Assembly: GCA_003158365.1 (NCBI GenBank)
Contig: PMIW01000194.1
Location: 1 to 25,115, forward strand
Origin: Ignavibacteriota bacterium
GTDB lineage: Bacteria > Bacteroidota > Ignavibacteria > Tepidaquicellales > Tepidaquicellaceae
Direction of reading: 5' to 3'
DNA length: 25,115 nucleotides
Shown: in pieces, positions 14,703 to 23,599 of the stretch
How the letters are laid out: the number at the start of each line of letters is the position of its first letter
How positions within the stretch are numbered: the stretch's first letter is position 1
Program-made: the position numbers and the translations under genes
The notes under the pieces: model-generated
The model's input: the letters and a program-made list of their open reading frames with translations, nothing else
The model's database searches: none
Told to the model about the DNA's origin: nothing

Positions 14703-16847
14703 TTATTTAGCTTTTATGTCAGTTCCGAGTCTCTGCAGGTACGCGATGAGTGCAATTATTTCTTTATCGCTTGTTACATCGATTCCCTGTTTTTGTAAAT
14801 CCTGTGCGATTAATTCTGCCTGCTTCTGCAGTTCGGCATTCGCAATTTTATCAAAACCAACTTCATACGGAACCCCGATACTTCTCAAAGCATTTATCTT
14901 TGCTTCCGTTGTCGAGATATCCAGAGTCTGCGTGTGCAGCCACGAATACTTTGGCATTATCGAGCCGGGTGAAACGCTTGTCGGGTCCTGCATGTGAAGG
15001 TAATGCCACAGGTTCGGATATTTCATTCCCTCTCTCATTAAATCGGGACCCGTTCTTTTCGAACCCCACGTGAACGGATGGTCATAAACATATTCACCTG
15101 CTTTTGAATAATCTCCGTATCTTTCGGTCTCAGACCTGAACGGTCTTATCAACTGCGAGTGACAGCCGAGGCATCCTTCTCTTATATATAAATCTCTTCC
15201 CTGAACTTCGAGCGGAGTGTAAGGTTTCACGCTCGAAATTGTCGGTATGTTGGATTTTATTGCAAACGTCGGAATGATTTCTATCAGCCCGCCGACTAAT
15301 ACCATTACCACGGCAACTAGTGTAAACTGGAACGGACGGCTTTCAAGCAGTCTGTGCTTTCCGAGGAAAGACGTGGCTTTATCCGTGCGCAATGTTTTTA
15401 TCATCGGAGGCGCTTCTGCATCTTCATTATCAGCAAAGCTGCCCTGCTTCATTGTTTTAACAAGATTGAAAACCATCATCAGAAATCCCGAGAAGTAAAA
15501 CAGGCCGCCTATACCCCGAATCAGATACATCGGTTTTATCTGCAAAGTAGTTTCGAGGAAGTTCGGATATTGAAGAATTCCGTCGGGAGTGAATTGCTTC
15601 CACATTAATGACTGCGCTATGCCCGCCCAGTACATCGGGATAATGTAGAATAAGATTCCGAGGAAACCAATCCAGAAGTGATAGTTTGCAAGTTTCTTGG
15701 AATATAATTCCGTTCTGAATAATCTCGGAACTAGCCAGTAAAGAATACCAAATGTCAAAAATCCGTTCCATCCGAGTGCGCCTGTATGCACGTGCGAAAT
15801 AATCCAGTCAGTAAAGTGTGCAAGAGCATTTACATTTTTTAAAGAAAGCATCGGTCCCTCGAACGTTGCCATTCCGTATGCCGTAACAGCAACAACCATA
15901 AATTTCAATACTGCATCTTCCCTTACTTTATCCCACGCACCTCTTAATGTAAGAAGTCCGTTTATCATCCCTCCCCAGGAAGGAGCAATCAGCATAATTG
16001 AAAATACAGTGCCGAGAGATTGTGCCCAGTCAGGAAGAGAACTATATAACAGGTGATGTGGTCCTGCCCAAATGTATATAAAAATCAAAGTCCAGAAATG
16101 TATTATAGACAGCCTGTATGAATACACGGGTCTGTTTGCAGCTTTTGGCAGGAAGTAATACATTAAGCCCAGGTACGGAGTAGTAAGAAAGAATGCAACT
16201 GCATTATGCCCGTACCACCATTGTACAAGAGCATCCTGAACACCCGCGTAAACAGAATAACTTTTGAAAAGTGTAACAGGAATTTCAATTGAGTTAACAA
16301 TGTGCAGTACTGCAATTGTAACCACGGTAGCAATATAAAACCAGATTGCGACGTAAAGATGTTTTTCTCTTCTTTTTACAATCGTACCGAAAAAGTTAAT
16401 TGCAAAGATTACCCAGACAAGAGCAATTAAAATATCTACGGGCCATTCAAGCTCTGCATATTCTTTTGCTGTTGTGATTCCGAGTAAAAGAGTTAAAGCG
16501 GCCAGTACAATTATCAGTTGCCAGCCCCAGAAATGAAGCTTGCTGAATAAATCGCTGAACATTCTTGCCTTGCACAATCTCTGCAGGGAATAATATACCC
16601 CCATAAAAATTGCATTTCCTACAAATGCGAATATAATCGCATTTGTATGCACGGGGCGGATTCTCCCGAAAGTAGTGTATTGAAGGTTAAGGCTCAATAC
16701 CGGAAAATACAACTGGAACGCAAGCAATAACCCGACGATTAACCCGACTGTTCCCCATACTAAAGTAGCTATAGTAAAATACTTGACAATTTTATTGTCA
16801 TAGCTGAATTTTTCTATAGTCAAATTTTCAGTAAAAGTGTTTGACAT
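14703..16847 (-). CDS. ccoNO: cbb3 cytochrome c oxidase, fused subunits I and II (CcoN-CcoO)
   Basis: This is the catalytic core of a high-affinity terminal oxidase that reduces O2 to water and conserves energy as a proton gradient. Residues 1 to about 475 are CcoN, twelve or so helices with heme and copper ligands: PVHTNAI (His67), WWYGHNAV (Tyr212, His214), AGPHHLLY (His264/265) and SHVHTG (His352/354). Residues from about 500 are CcoO: an anchor helix (508-527), heme c motif CLGCH (559-563) and ligand Met631 (SIMPKYSWL). Fusion of the two chains is usual in Bacteroidota-type oxidases. No FNR-type TTGAT-N4-ATCAA box is seen in the 172 bases upstream. Confidence 0.97.
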   Translation of the reverse strand: MSNTFTENLTIEKFSYDNKIVKYFTIATLVWGTVGLIVGLLLAFQLYFPVLSLNLQYTTFGRIRPVHTNAIIFAFVGNAIFMGVYYSLQRLCKARMFSDLFSKLHFWGWQLIIVLAALTLLLGITTAKEYAELEWPVDILIALVWVIFAINFFGTIVKRREKHLYVAIWFYIATVVTIAVLHIVNSIEIPVTLFKSYSVYAGVQDALVQWWYGHNAVAFFLTTPYLGLMYYFLPKAANRPVYSYRLSIIHFWTLIFIYIWAGPHHLLYSSLPDWAQSLGTVFSIMLIAPSWGGMINGLLTLRGAWDKVREDAVLKFMVVAVTAYGMATFEGPMLSLKNVNALAHFTDWIISHVHTGALGWNGFLTFGILYWLVPRLFRTELYSKKLANYHFWIGFLGILFYIIPMYWAGIAQSLMWKQFTPDGILQYPNFLETTLQIKPMYLIRGIGGLFYFSGFLMMVFNLVKTMKQGSFADNEDAEAPPMIKTLRTDKATSFLGKHRLLESRPFQFTLVAVVMVLVGGLIEIIPTFAIKSNIPTISSVKPYTPLEVQGRDLYIREGCLGCHSQLIRPFRSETERYGDYSKAGEYVYDHPFTWGSKRTGPDLMREGMKYPNLWHYLHMQDPTSVSPGSIMPKYSWLHTQTLDISTTEAKINALRSIGVPYEVGFDKIANAELQKQAELIAQDLQKQGIDVTSDKEIIALIAYLQRLGTDIKAK

Positions 16848-16889
16848 AAGCTTTTGTGAAAATTAATAAAAATTTAATTTGTATTATTA

Positions 16890-16950
16890 AAAAATCTAAC
16901 TTCTAATATCAATTATCAAAAAAATTCTAAATTCTAAAAACTTAACCCCA
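16890..16950. repeat. TTCTAA-word low-complexity block before ccoNO
   Basis: The spacer upstream of ccoNO repeats CTAACTTCTAAT, ATTCTAAATTCTAAA and similar words, relatives on the other strand of the 606-680 inverted repeat. It separates the PLP enzyme gene from ccoNO. No consensus promoter stands out in it. Confidence 0.4.
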
Positions 16951-17019
16951 AACAAATCCTAAATACGAAATCCCAACAAAAGGACACTCTTACCCGATGG
17001 ACTTTATACACTCCCGGAA

Positions 17020-18219
17020 TTATATAATAGATAATTTCTTAAGACATTTTTCCACCCTGCCGAAACTTTCTTCTATATTATTGTCGAGTCCTACAGAAAA
17101 CCTCACCAAACCCTTACCCAGTCCTATTTTCGCCTGCTGTTCTTCGGGAATTTCCGATGATGTGCTGTGGCTGGGCGAACTGAATAACGTTTTGAAATAA
17201 CCCAGGCTGACCGCAAGATATCCTACTCTTTCATCCTGCATCATCATCATAAATTTATTTGCCTTATCTTCATCTTTAATATCCACCGCTACCATACCGC
17301 CGAATCCAAACCCTTCATTCATAATGCTCTTCAGCAATTTATGCTGTTTGTGTTCCGTGAATCCCGGATAATAAGTAGGCAGACCAAGCTTTTTAAACTG
17401 TTCTGCGAAGTAAGCCGCGTTTTTGCTGTGCTTCTGCATTCTCAAATGAAGCGAATGAAGATTTTTCAGAATACTCGCCGCGCGGAAACTATCGAGCACT
17501 GCACCCAGAAGCATGCTTGCACCAGAATTCACATCATTGATTGAAGCGATGAAATCATTATCAGAGCATATGCATCCGGCAACACAGTCGCTTGTACCGT
17601 TTATGTATTTAGTCATGCTGTGTATCACCACATCTGCGCCGAGCCTTTTCGGAGAGACAATCATCGGAGCAAAAGTATTATCTATAACAAGTTTGACATT
17701 ATTTTCTTTTGCAATTTTGGATATTGCATGTATATCAGCAATCTCCAGCAACGGATTGCTTATCGTTTCGCAGTAAATCATCTTTGTCTTTTTTGTTACG
17801 GCTTTCTTCAGTGCGCCGAGGTCGGTCATATCTATGAATTTAACATTAATACCGAATCTCGGAAGAAAATTTTTAAACAAAGCATAGGTTCCTCCGTATA
17901 TTGTGTGGCTCGAAATAATTTCATCACCCGTACTGCAAATCTGCATCACGACGCAGTTGATTGCACCCATTCCCGAAGCTGCTACCTGGGCCGATTCTGT
18001 ATCTTCAAACCTTGCGAGGGCGCCGGACAGATATTTATTTATGGGGTTCCAGTGCCTTGAATATAGAAAGCATCCTTCAATTTCGTGTTCGAACATTTCC
18101 TTCATTTTATCCGTGCTAAGAAATGTGAATGTGGACGAATCCGTGATGGAAGGATTCACGTCGCCGAATTCACCAAAAACCAAATAGTCATGTATTTTTA
18201 CACTTGGGTCAAATTTCAT
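17020..18219 (-). CDS. Trans-sulfuration PLP enzyme (methionine gamma-lyase / cystathionine lyase-synthase family), 399 aa
   Basis: This is a Cys/Met-metabolism PLP enzyme. Lys204 in HSMTKYINGTSD binds PLP, Asp180 in LVIDNTFAP contacts the pyridine nitrogen, YSRHWNP (53-59) contacts the phosphate of the neighbouring subunit, and VRFSVGLD (372-379) holds the carboxylate-binding Arg. The position of the active-site Cys of well-studied methionine gamma-lyases reads IYGGT here, so that activity is uncertain; cystathionine gamma-synthase/lyase or O-acylhomoserine sulfhydrylase are alternatives. The gene lies inside the cbb3 oxidase locus, between ccoS and ccoNO on the same strand, an uncommon place. 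Confidence 0.9.
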   Translation of the reverse strand: MKFDPSVKIHDYLVFGEFGDVNPSITDSSTFTFLSTDKMKEMFEHEIEGCFLYSRHWNPINKYLSGALARFEDTESAQVAASGMGAINCVVMQICSTGDEIISSHTIYGGTYALFKNFLPRFGINVKFIDMTDLGALKKAVTKKTKMIYCETISNPLLEIADIHAISKIAKENNVKLVIDNTFAPMIVSPKRLGADVVIHSMTKYINGTSDCVAGCICSDNDFIASINDVNSGASMLLGAVLDSFRAASILKNLHSLHLRMQKHSKNAAYFAEQFKKLGLPTYYPGFTEHKQHKLLKSIMNEGFGFGGMVAVDIKDEDKANKFMMMMQDERVGYLAVSLGYFKTLFSSPSHSTSSEIPEEQQAKIGLGKGLVRFSVGLDNNIEESFGRVEKCLKKLSII

Positions 18220-18251
18220 AATTTTTTCTCCTCTTATTTTAAAAAACGGTA

Positions 18252-18422
18252 TTACTTTTTATTATTACTCTTTTCTGATTTTTTCTCTTCATCAAAAAGA
18301 ACCCTTACCGACGGCGTGTACCTGTCCTCGAATTGTCCCGATTTTACCGCCCATAAAAACGCAATTAAAAAACTCAACGCAACTAAAATACTAATAAAAA
18401 TCAGAATAATAATTATATACAT
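18252..18422 (-). CDS. ccoS: cbb3 oxidase maturation protein CcoS, 56 aa
   Basis: This gene was translated by hand from the ATG at 18422 to the TAA at 18252-18254. One membrane helix near the N terminus (MYIIIILIFISILVALSFLI) runs into AFLWAVKSGQFEDRYTPSVR, followed by VLFDEE, which is the CcoS family signature (WAVKSGQFDD...P..R.LFD). The tail is Lys/Ser-rich. CcoS is needed for insertion of cofactors, copper and possibly heme b, into the oxidase. It starts 30 bases after the ccoI stop codon, so the two are co-transcribed. Confidence 0.92.
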   Translation of the reverse strand: MYIIIILIFISILVALSFLIAFLWAVKSGQFEDRYTPSVRVLFDEEKKSEKSNNKK

Positions 18423-18452
18423 TTTATTAAATGTTCTTTTTTGTACATCATT

Positions 18453-20882
18453 TTAATTTATTCTTTTCAGCCTGTATTTCGCAAATAAATTCGAAGCAAG
18501 AACACAATAAAGCACTACAGAAACAGAACTCACAGGCATTAATATCGCCGCAAAAACAGGGGTCAGTGAACCGCTAATCGCAAAATAAAGACCCGTAATA
18601 TTATATAATGTCGAAAAAACAAAACTCATATAAATAATTTTCATACCTGTTTTTGAGTATGAAATCAGTTCCGGTAATTGTGAAAAATTTTCCGAATCAA
18701 GGATTCCGTCGCAGGCAGGCGAAAATCCGGATATATCTTCCGAGATAGAAATTCCCACATCGCTTTGCTTTATCGCACCCGCATCGTTCAGCCCGTCGCC
18801 GATCATTAAAACTTTTTTCCCTTTTTTTTGCAAATCCAATATATAATTTAATTTATCTTCGGGAGATTGTTTAAAATGCAATTTGGAGATATTCCTGAAT
18901 ACCTTTGCAAGGTGCGGTTTTTCATTTTCGTTATCCCCCGACAGCATATGCAGTTCATATTTTTTCTTCAATTCCGAAATAACTTTTTCAATCCCTTCCC
19001 TATAAGAGTTATTGATTAAAAACACTCCCCTTAAAACGTCATTAATTCCGAAATATACTTTCGATGATTTTTCGTCTTTGGGATTTTTTTCGCCCTCCGC
19101 GCTTCCCGTTACAAACGCGTATGAACCAAGCGCAACTTTTGACGTAAGTATGTTTCCCGAAATCCCTTTTCCTGCATACTCTTTCAGGTTTGATATTCCG
19201 AAATGCTCGCAGTCCTGAAACTCCAAATAAACCCGCCTGCTAAGCGGATGTGTGGAATGCCGTGCAATTGACTTTACAAGTGATTTATCTATTTCATCAA
19301 GCGCGTCACCGATAAATCTTACTTCGGAATTCCCGCTCTGTGTTATCGTACCTGTTTTATCGAAGACAATCGTATCGATTTTTGCAATACGCTCGATTGT
19401 GTTTGTATTCTTCAGATAAAACTTTTCCCTGCCGAAATTCCGTAAAATATTTCCGAGCGTAAATGGAATCGCCAGCGCCAGTGCACAAGGACAGGCAACA
19501 ATCAGTGTTGCGGTAAATACATTCAATGCCATTTCCGGTTTTATGTTCAGCCATATTATTGTGGAAATATTCGCAATCAGCAGAACAGCAATCGTGAAAT
19601 ATTTCCCAACCATATTTGAAAACCACGAAACATTCTGCCCTTCATTTTTTGTAAAAGTATCGTTATTCCACAGTTGTGTCAGGTAACTTTGCGATACATC
19701 TTTCAGTACTTCAAGCTCAACGGCTTCGCCGACCTGCTTTCCGCCCGCATAAACAATCTCACCCAGAACTTTATTTACCGGCATGGACTCACCCGTCACA
19801 AAACTGTAATCTATATTCCCGTCACCCTTGAATAAAATCGAATCAGCCGGAATCAGTTCTCCGTTCCTTACAATTATCCTGTCACCCTTTTTTAAATTTG
19901 ACAAAGGAATTGTTGTCTCCACTCCCGATTTTATTATTGCGACCGAAAGCGGAAAATATGATTTATATGTACGCTCGAAATTCAGCGCTTCGTATGTCTT
20001 ATTCTGGAAAATCTTTCCAATTAAAAGTAAAAATACAAGCATCGTTAACGAATCTGCATATCCCGCTCCGGTATGAGTCAGAATTTCATATGCAGTCCTG
20101 AAAAACAAAACAAAAATTCCAAGCGAAATAGGAAAATCAATGTTTATTGTTTTTTTTCTTAATGCTTTTATCGCGGGGATGTAATACACGCTTGCGCTGT
20201 ATAGCAGCACCGGTATTGAAATCAGCAGGTTCAGGTATCCGAACAGGTTTCCGAAAACACTGTCAAGGTTCCTGTTAAGCCCGAGATATTCGGGAAAGCT
20301 GAAGAGCATAATATTGCCTGCGGCAAATCCCGTAACGCCGATTTTATAATATAACTTCTTATTGTAACCGCTTTTCTTTTTCTTTTCTACCGATTCGAGA
20401 TTGATCAGCGGTTCATAACCTATTGAATCAAGAAGCTCGACAATATCTTTGAGTGTGGTTACACCGCTTAAAAATTTTAATGACAATTTTTTCTGAAGGA
20501 AATTCACGCGCGAAGTAATGATTCCCGCATTCAGCCGGTTAATGTTTTCAAGCAGCCAGATGCACGAACTGCAGTGCATCTGCGGAATCTGAAAAGTGAC
20601 CGTGCTTATTTTCCCGTCTGAAAAATCGAGTATCTGTTTTTGAGTCTGCTCGTCTTCCAGGTATGAATATTTTGTCTCGTTTCTGACAGCGGGAGAAATT
20701 CCGGGATTGTTTTCGAAATCGTAATACCTGCAAAGCTTGTTTTCTTCTAAAATTTCAAAAACAATTTTGCAGCCGCTGCAGCAGAAAAATTTGTCTTCTT
20801 TGCTTATGGTTTTATCACTGCAGATATCCCCGCAGTGATAACAGATTACTTCTTCGTTTATGTATGCTTTTTCACCCGACAT
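18453..20882 (-). CDS. ccoI: Copper-translocating P-type ATPase for cbb3 oxidase (CcoI/FixI), 809 aa
   Basis: This P1B-type ATPase exports copper for the oxidase CuB site. At the N terminus is a cysteine-rich metal-binding region (CYHCGDIC 14-21, CCSGC 34-38), then a heavy-metal-associated domain with MHCSSC (102-107). The ATPase core is intact: TGES (363-366), the membrane copper motif CPC (464-466), the phosphorylated Asp508 in DKTGT, the HP motif (His545-Pro546) and GDGLND (695-700). Eight membrane helices are expected. The Cys-rich extension before the HMA domain is characteristic of the FixI/CcoI branch. ccoS follows, and the rest of the oxidase cluster comes after one unrelated gene. 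Confidence 0.97.
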   Translation of the reverse strand: MSGEKAYINEEVICYHCGDICSDKTISKEDKFFCCSGCKIVFEILEENKLCRYYDFENNPGISPAVRNETKYSYLEDEQTQKQILDFSDGKISTVTFQIPQMHCSSCIWLLENINRLNAGIITSRVNFLQKKLSLKFLSGVTTLKDIVELLDSIGYEPLINLESVEKKKKSGYNKKLYYKIGVTGFAAGNIMLFSFPEYLGLNRNLDSVFGNLFGYLNLLISIPVLLYSASVYYIPAIKALRKKTINIDFPISLGIFVLFFRTAYEILTHTGAGYADSLTMLVFLLLIGKIFQNKTYEALNFERTYKSYFPLSVAIIKSGVETTIPLSNLKKGDRIIVRNGELIPADSILFKGDGNIDYSFVTGESMPVNKVLGEIVYAGGKQVGEAVELEVLKDVSQSYLTQLWNNDTFTKNEGQNVSWFSNMVGKYFTIAVLLIANISTIIWLNIKPEMALNVFTATLIVACPCALALAIPFTLGNILRNFGREKFYLKNTNTIERIAKIDTIVFDKTGTITQSGNSEVRFIGDALDEIDKSLVKSIARHSTHPLSRRVYLEFQDCEHFGISNLKEYAGKGISGNILTSKVALGSYAFVTGSAEGEKNPKDEKSSKVYFGINDVLRGVFLINNSYREGIEKVISELKKKYELHMLSGDNENEKPHLAKVFRNISKLHFKQSPEDKLNYILDLQKKGKKVLMIGDGLNDAGAIKQSDVGISISEDISGFSPACDGILDSENFSQLPELISYSKTGMKIIYMSFVFSTLYNITGLYFAISGSLTPVFAAILMPVSSVSVVLYCVLASNLFAKYRLKRIN

Positions 20883-21003
20883 TATAACAAATTAATATAA
20901 TAAATTTTACCGACTTCTCAACAATGTTGTCTATGAATTAATGCAGAATCCCGGGAAAAACAGAAGAGGTTAAGTAAATGTAAGTTTAAACCACAGGTTA
21001 TCA

Positions 21004-21011
21004 CAAAAGTA
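21004..21011 (-). promoter_or_regulatory. Candidate -7 element for ccoI
   Basis: The minus strand reads TACTTTTG, matching TAnnTTTG, with a TTG (21038-21036) 24 bases further upstream, slightly more than the usual spacing. The leader would be about 115 bases. It is the only plausible start I see in the 275-base spacer. Confidence 0.35.
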
Positions 21012-21039
21012 CAAAATCTTTCCTGCATTATAAAACAAC

Positions 21040-21085
21040 GCCGATTTTGTTCTCCTAATATCCTTAATTATAATAAAATTATGCA
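21040..21085. repeat. 9-bp inverted repeat between the hybrid kinase and ccoI
   Basis: GCCGATTTT (21040-21048) and AAAATCGGC (21077-21085) are perfect inverted copies 28 bases apart, just upstream of the candidate ccoI promoter. It could be an operator or a stem in the hybrid-kinase mRNA tail. A weaker hairpin GAAAAA-tccgg-TTTTTC on the minus strand (near 21107-21124) may end the hybrid-kinase transcript. Confidence 0.4.
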
Positions 21086-21157
21086 AAAAATCGGCAAATG
21101 AAAAGATAGAAAAACCGGATTTTTCGAAATGTGTTTTTAGATATTTATATTTAATGC

Positions 21158-22669
21158 TTAAGAAGTCCCGTTAGTAGTCTTTATATATTTATCTATAATA
21201 TTGTAAAACTCTTCTTTTATAAATGGTTTTGCAAGGTAGTCATCCATTCCCGCGCTCAGGCATTTTTCCTTATCGGCTTTTACGGCATAAGCGGTAATTC
21301 CTATAATCGGAATATGTTTTCCCGTTCCTTTTTCAATCTCGCGGATTATGGCCGTCGCTTCGAGTCCGTCCATCACGGGCATCTGTATATCCATAAGTAT
21401 TATATCGTAATTCGACTGCTCCAGAATATCAAAAATCTTCAGCCCGTTTTCTACAATCGTTACACTGTAATTTTTTCTTAAAAGCAGTTCTTTTACAAGC
21501 CTCTGGTTTACAATATTATCTTCCGCAACAAGTATATTTGCTTTTTTCGTGGCTCCGGCTGCCGAAGATGCATCTTCGGTTTTTGCAGGTTTTACAATTT
21601 GCTCTGTGGTTGTCTCAAACGGAATTGAAACCGTAAATACAGAGCCTTCATTCTCCGTGCTCTCTACGTGCAGCCTGCCTTTCATCAGCGTTATCAGGTG
21701 TTTCACAATTGCCGTACCCAGTCCTGTTCCCCGGTATTCAAAATTAGGATTTTCATCTGTCGGCTCTTTCCCGTTTATATCTCCGAATATTGTTCCGAGC
21801 TTTTCCTTCGACATACCGCATCCGGTATCTGTAATTTTAAATTCCAGCCATACCTTGTTCTGCTCTCTGCTCTGCTCTTTAAGCTCCAGCTCTATGTGTC
21901 CTTTTTCGGTTGAATTAAGTGAATTCTTCAGCAGGTTAATTAAAATCTGGTTTACCCTCAGCGGGTCGCCAAGTACATTATAATCTATCTTTTCATCGAC
22001 ACCTATATTCAGAGAAAGTTTTTTCCTCTTTGCATCGAAATCCAGAATTTGCGTGGTCTTGTGTATAAGCTCTTTCAGGTTGAACTCAATTTTTTCGAGT
22101 TTCAGTTTTCCCGTTTCTATTCTCGAAAAGTCAAGTATATCGTTAATAATGGCAAGCAGCGTGCTGGATGAAAAATTTATAATGTCTAAATATTCTTTTT
22201 GCTCTTTCGAAAGGTTCGTGAGCAGCATAAGCTCCGTCATGCCGATAATCCCGCTCATCGGAGTCCTGATTTCCTGACTCATGTTCGAAAGAAAGAGTGT
22301 CTTTGCTTCGTTTAAAACCTCAATTTTTTCTTTTTCAGTTACGAGTTTGTTGTACTTTTCTTTAATCTCAGAAATCTCGGTACTGTCCGGGGTTTTATAC
22401 TCAGTCTTTTCGGCGATTTTAGACTCGACTTTAGTTTCGTCTTTGATCTCAGGCGCGTCGGTTTTATCGCCGCCTATGTCTTTCTTCAAAATAGTGTAAG
22501 TCACGAAGCCGAAAATTCCGGCTGTCAGTATGAGGAATAAAAGTGAAAGCAATAGCGTCTCGGGAGGGAGCTTGAATGTAGCGGTGAAAAATAGTATTAC
22601 TAAAAGCCCGAAAGCGAAATAAAATATGCTTACTTTAAGCGAAGTTTTAAACTGTAGATTCATATTCAA
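21158..22669 (-). CDS. Hybrid histidine kinase/response regulator lacking the phosphoacceptor His
   Basis: Two N-terminal membrane helices (about 14-32 and 38-60) lead to a charged coiled-coil linker (about 70-125), a HisKA domain, a HATPase domain and a receiver domain. In the H box the usual SHEIRTP reads SQEIRTP: the codon at 22274-22276 is CAG, giving Gln132. The ATPase boxes are drifted: NLLKNSLNST at 245-254 for the N box, DTGCGM at 281-286, and GTGLGTAI at 314-321. The receiver is fully equipped, with Glu383-Asp384, Asp427 in LMDIQMP, Thr459 and Lys481. It probably cannot autophosphorylate in the standard way but could still take phosphate from another kinase. The gene stands alone upstream of ccoI. 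Confidence 0.93.
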   Translation of the reverse strand: MNMNLQFKTSLKVSIFYFAFGLLVILFFTATFKLPPETLLLSLLFLILTAGIFGFVTYTILKKDIGGDKTDAPEIKDETKVESKIAEKTEYKTPDSTEISEIKEKYNKLVTEKEKIEVLNEAKTLFLSNMSQEIRTPMSGIIGMTELMLLTNLSKEQKEYLDIINFSSSTLLAIINDILDFSRIETGKLKLEKIEFNLKELIHKTTQILDFDAKRKKLSLNIGVDEKIDYNVLGDPLRVNQILINLLKNSLNSTEKGHIELELKEQSREQNKVWLEFKITDTGCGMSKEKLGTIFGDINGKEPTDENPNFEYRGTGLGTAIVKHLITLMKGRLHVESTENEGSVFTVSIPFETTTEQIVKPAKTEDASSAAGATKKANILVAEDNIVNQRLVKELLLRKNYSVTIVENGLKIFDILEQSNYDIILMDIQMPVMDGLEATAIIREIEKGTGKHIPIIGITAYAVKADKEKCLSAGMDDYLAKPFIKEEFYNIIDKYIKTTNGTS

Positions 22670-22719
22670 TTAATTTGATTACACTGAAAATTATTAATTC
22701 TCCCCAATATAATATAAAT

Positions 22720-22727
22720 CAAAATTA
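22720..22727 (-). promoter_or_regulatory. Weak candidate -7 element for the hybrid kinase
   Basis: The minus strand has TAATTTTG (TAnnTTTG) about 50 bases before the ATG. No TTG is found at a suitable distance, so support is weak. Confidence 0.25.
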
Positions 22728-23039
22728 CCTTTAAACAACCACCCTTAAAATGCCCCAAAATATATATAATCAATAACAATTATTCAATTTAAATAGTACC
22801 ACGGTCAAAAAGAAATTTTTCACATACCCCTATTTGTACCATTCAAAAGCTGAAAAGCGAGTCCGGAAAATCATTTTACTGTAACTATGCAGGGGCATTA
22901 TAACGGGATAAGAACACACAATATTCTTTATACATTTAGAACACTCTATGAACTCAACACACTCTATACACTTTTTCAATTTCTAACACTAAAACTAAAC
23001 ACGCAGAATCAAATGGAACGAATAAATCAAATAAAAGGT

Positions 23040-23057
23040 TATGTATGTACATACATA
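23040..23057. promoter_or_regulatory. Perfect 18-bp palindrome, likely MarR operator
   Basis: TATGTATGTACATACATA is a perfect palindrome ending 27 bases before the marR ATG. MarR dimers typically bind such palindromes in their own promoter, so autoregulation of the marR-yceI-pirin group is likely. No second copy was noticed in the window. Confidence 0.65.
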
Positions 23058-23084
23058 TAATGTATAAACATTAAATACAAAAGC

Positions 23085-23534
23085 ATGAAACTTGAAGACG
23101 AAATAAAACAGAAGAAATTTAAAGATGAATACGAAAAACTCGTGGTGAATATACTCTTTACAGGCAACTGGATGAACCTGCTGAACGCAAAAAACCTGAA
23201 ACCGCTCGGACTTACTCTGCCGCAGTATAATGTGCTCAGGATTTTAAGGGGCCAGCACCCCAAACCCGCAACAGTAAACCTTCTTATAGACAAAATGCTC
23301 GATAAATCTTCAAACGCTTCGAGGATAGTCGATAAATTATTAAAGAAAAATCTCGTAGTCAGGAAAATCTGCAAAAATGACAGAAGGTCCGTAGATGTGC
23401 TGATTACAGATAAAGGCCTCGAGCTTCTGAAACAGATTGACGGGGAAAGTAAAAAATGGAACCAGGAATATAAAACACTGAACCCGGATGAAGCAAAAAA
23501 ATTAAATTTCTTATTGGATAAAATAAGAGGATGA
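23085..23534 (+). CDS. MarR-family transcriptional regulator, 149 aa
   Basis: The winged-helix core is clear: LTLPQYNVLRILRGQHP (helix 2 and the start of the HTH), VNLLIDKMLDKSSNASRIVDKLLKKNLVVRK as recognition helix, and the wing CKNDRRSVDVLITDKGLELL. The flanking helices needed for dimerisation are present and the length is standard. Members sense small aromatic or oxidising compounds and repress nearby genes. It leads a same-strand group with a YceI lipoprotein and a pirin, an arrangement often seen in Bacteroidota. The perfect palindrome just upstream is the likely operator. Confidence 0.93.
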   Translation: MKLEDEIKQKKFKDEYEKLVVNILFTGNWMNLLNAKNLKPLGLTLPQYNVLRILRGQHPKPATVNLLIDKMLDKSSNASRIVDKLLKKNLVVRKICKNDRRSVDVLITDKGLELLKQIDGESKKWNQEYKTLNPDEAKKLNFLLDKIRG

Positions 23535-23599
23535 TTAAGTAGCAGTTGCAGTGAAAAATTAAAAATTTAAAAATAAAAAAAATAAAATATATAAATCAC

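Larger units (their letters stand above)
22670..23084. other. 415-base divergent spacer between the hybrid kinase and marR
   Basis: I see no gene in this stretch. It holds the candidate hybrid-kinase promoter (22720-22727), a GAG-type tandem repeat on the minus strand (22929-22972: TATAGAGT, GTTGAGT, TAGAGT words, related to 1531-1615) and an 18-bp palindrome next to marR. The middle part (22790-22920) shows nothing recognisable. Confidence 0.5.

Noticed and set aside
16900..16930. FNR-type box upstream of ccoNO
   Set aside because: TTTGATAATTGATATT on the minus strand is a direct repeat of TTGATA-like words and not the TTGAT-N4-ATCAA palindrome.
22670..23084. Small RNA or hidden gene in the largest divergent spacer
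   Set aside because: I found no convincing frame, promoter-terminator pair or stable structure; only repeats and the marR palindrome.
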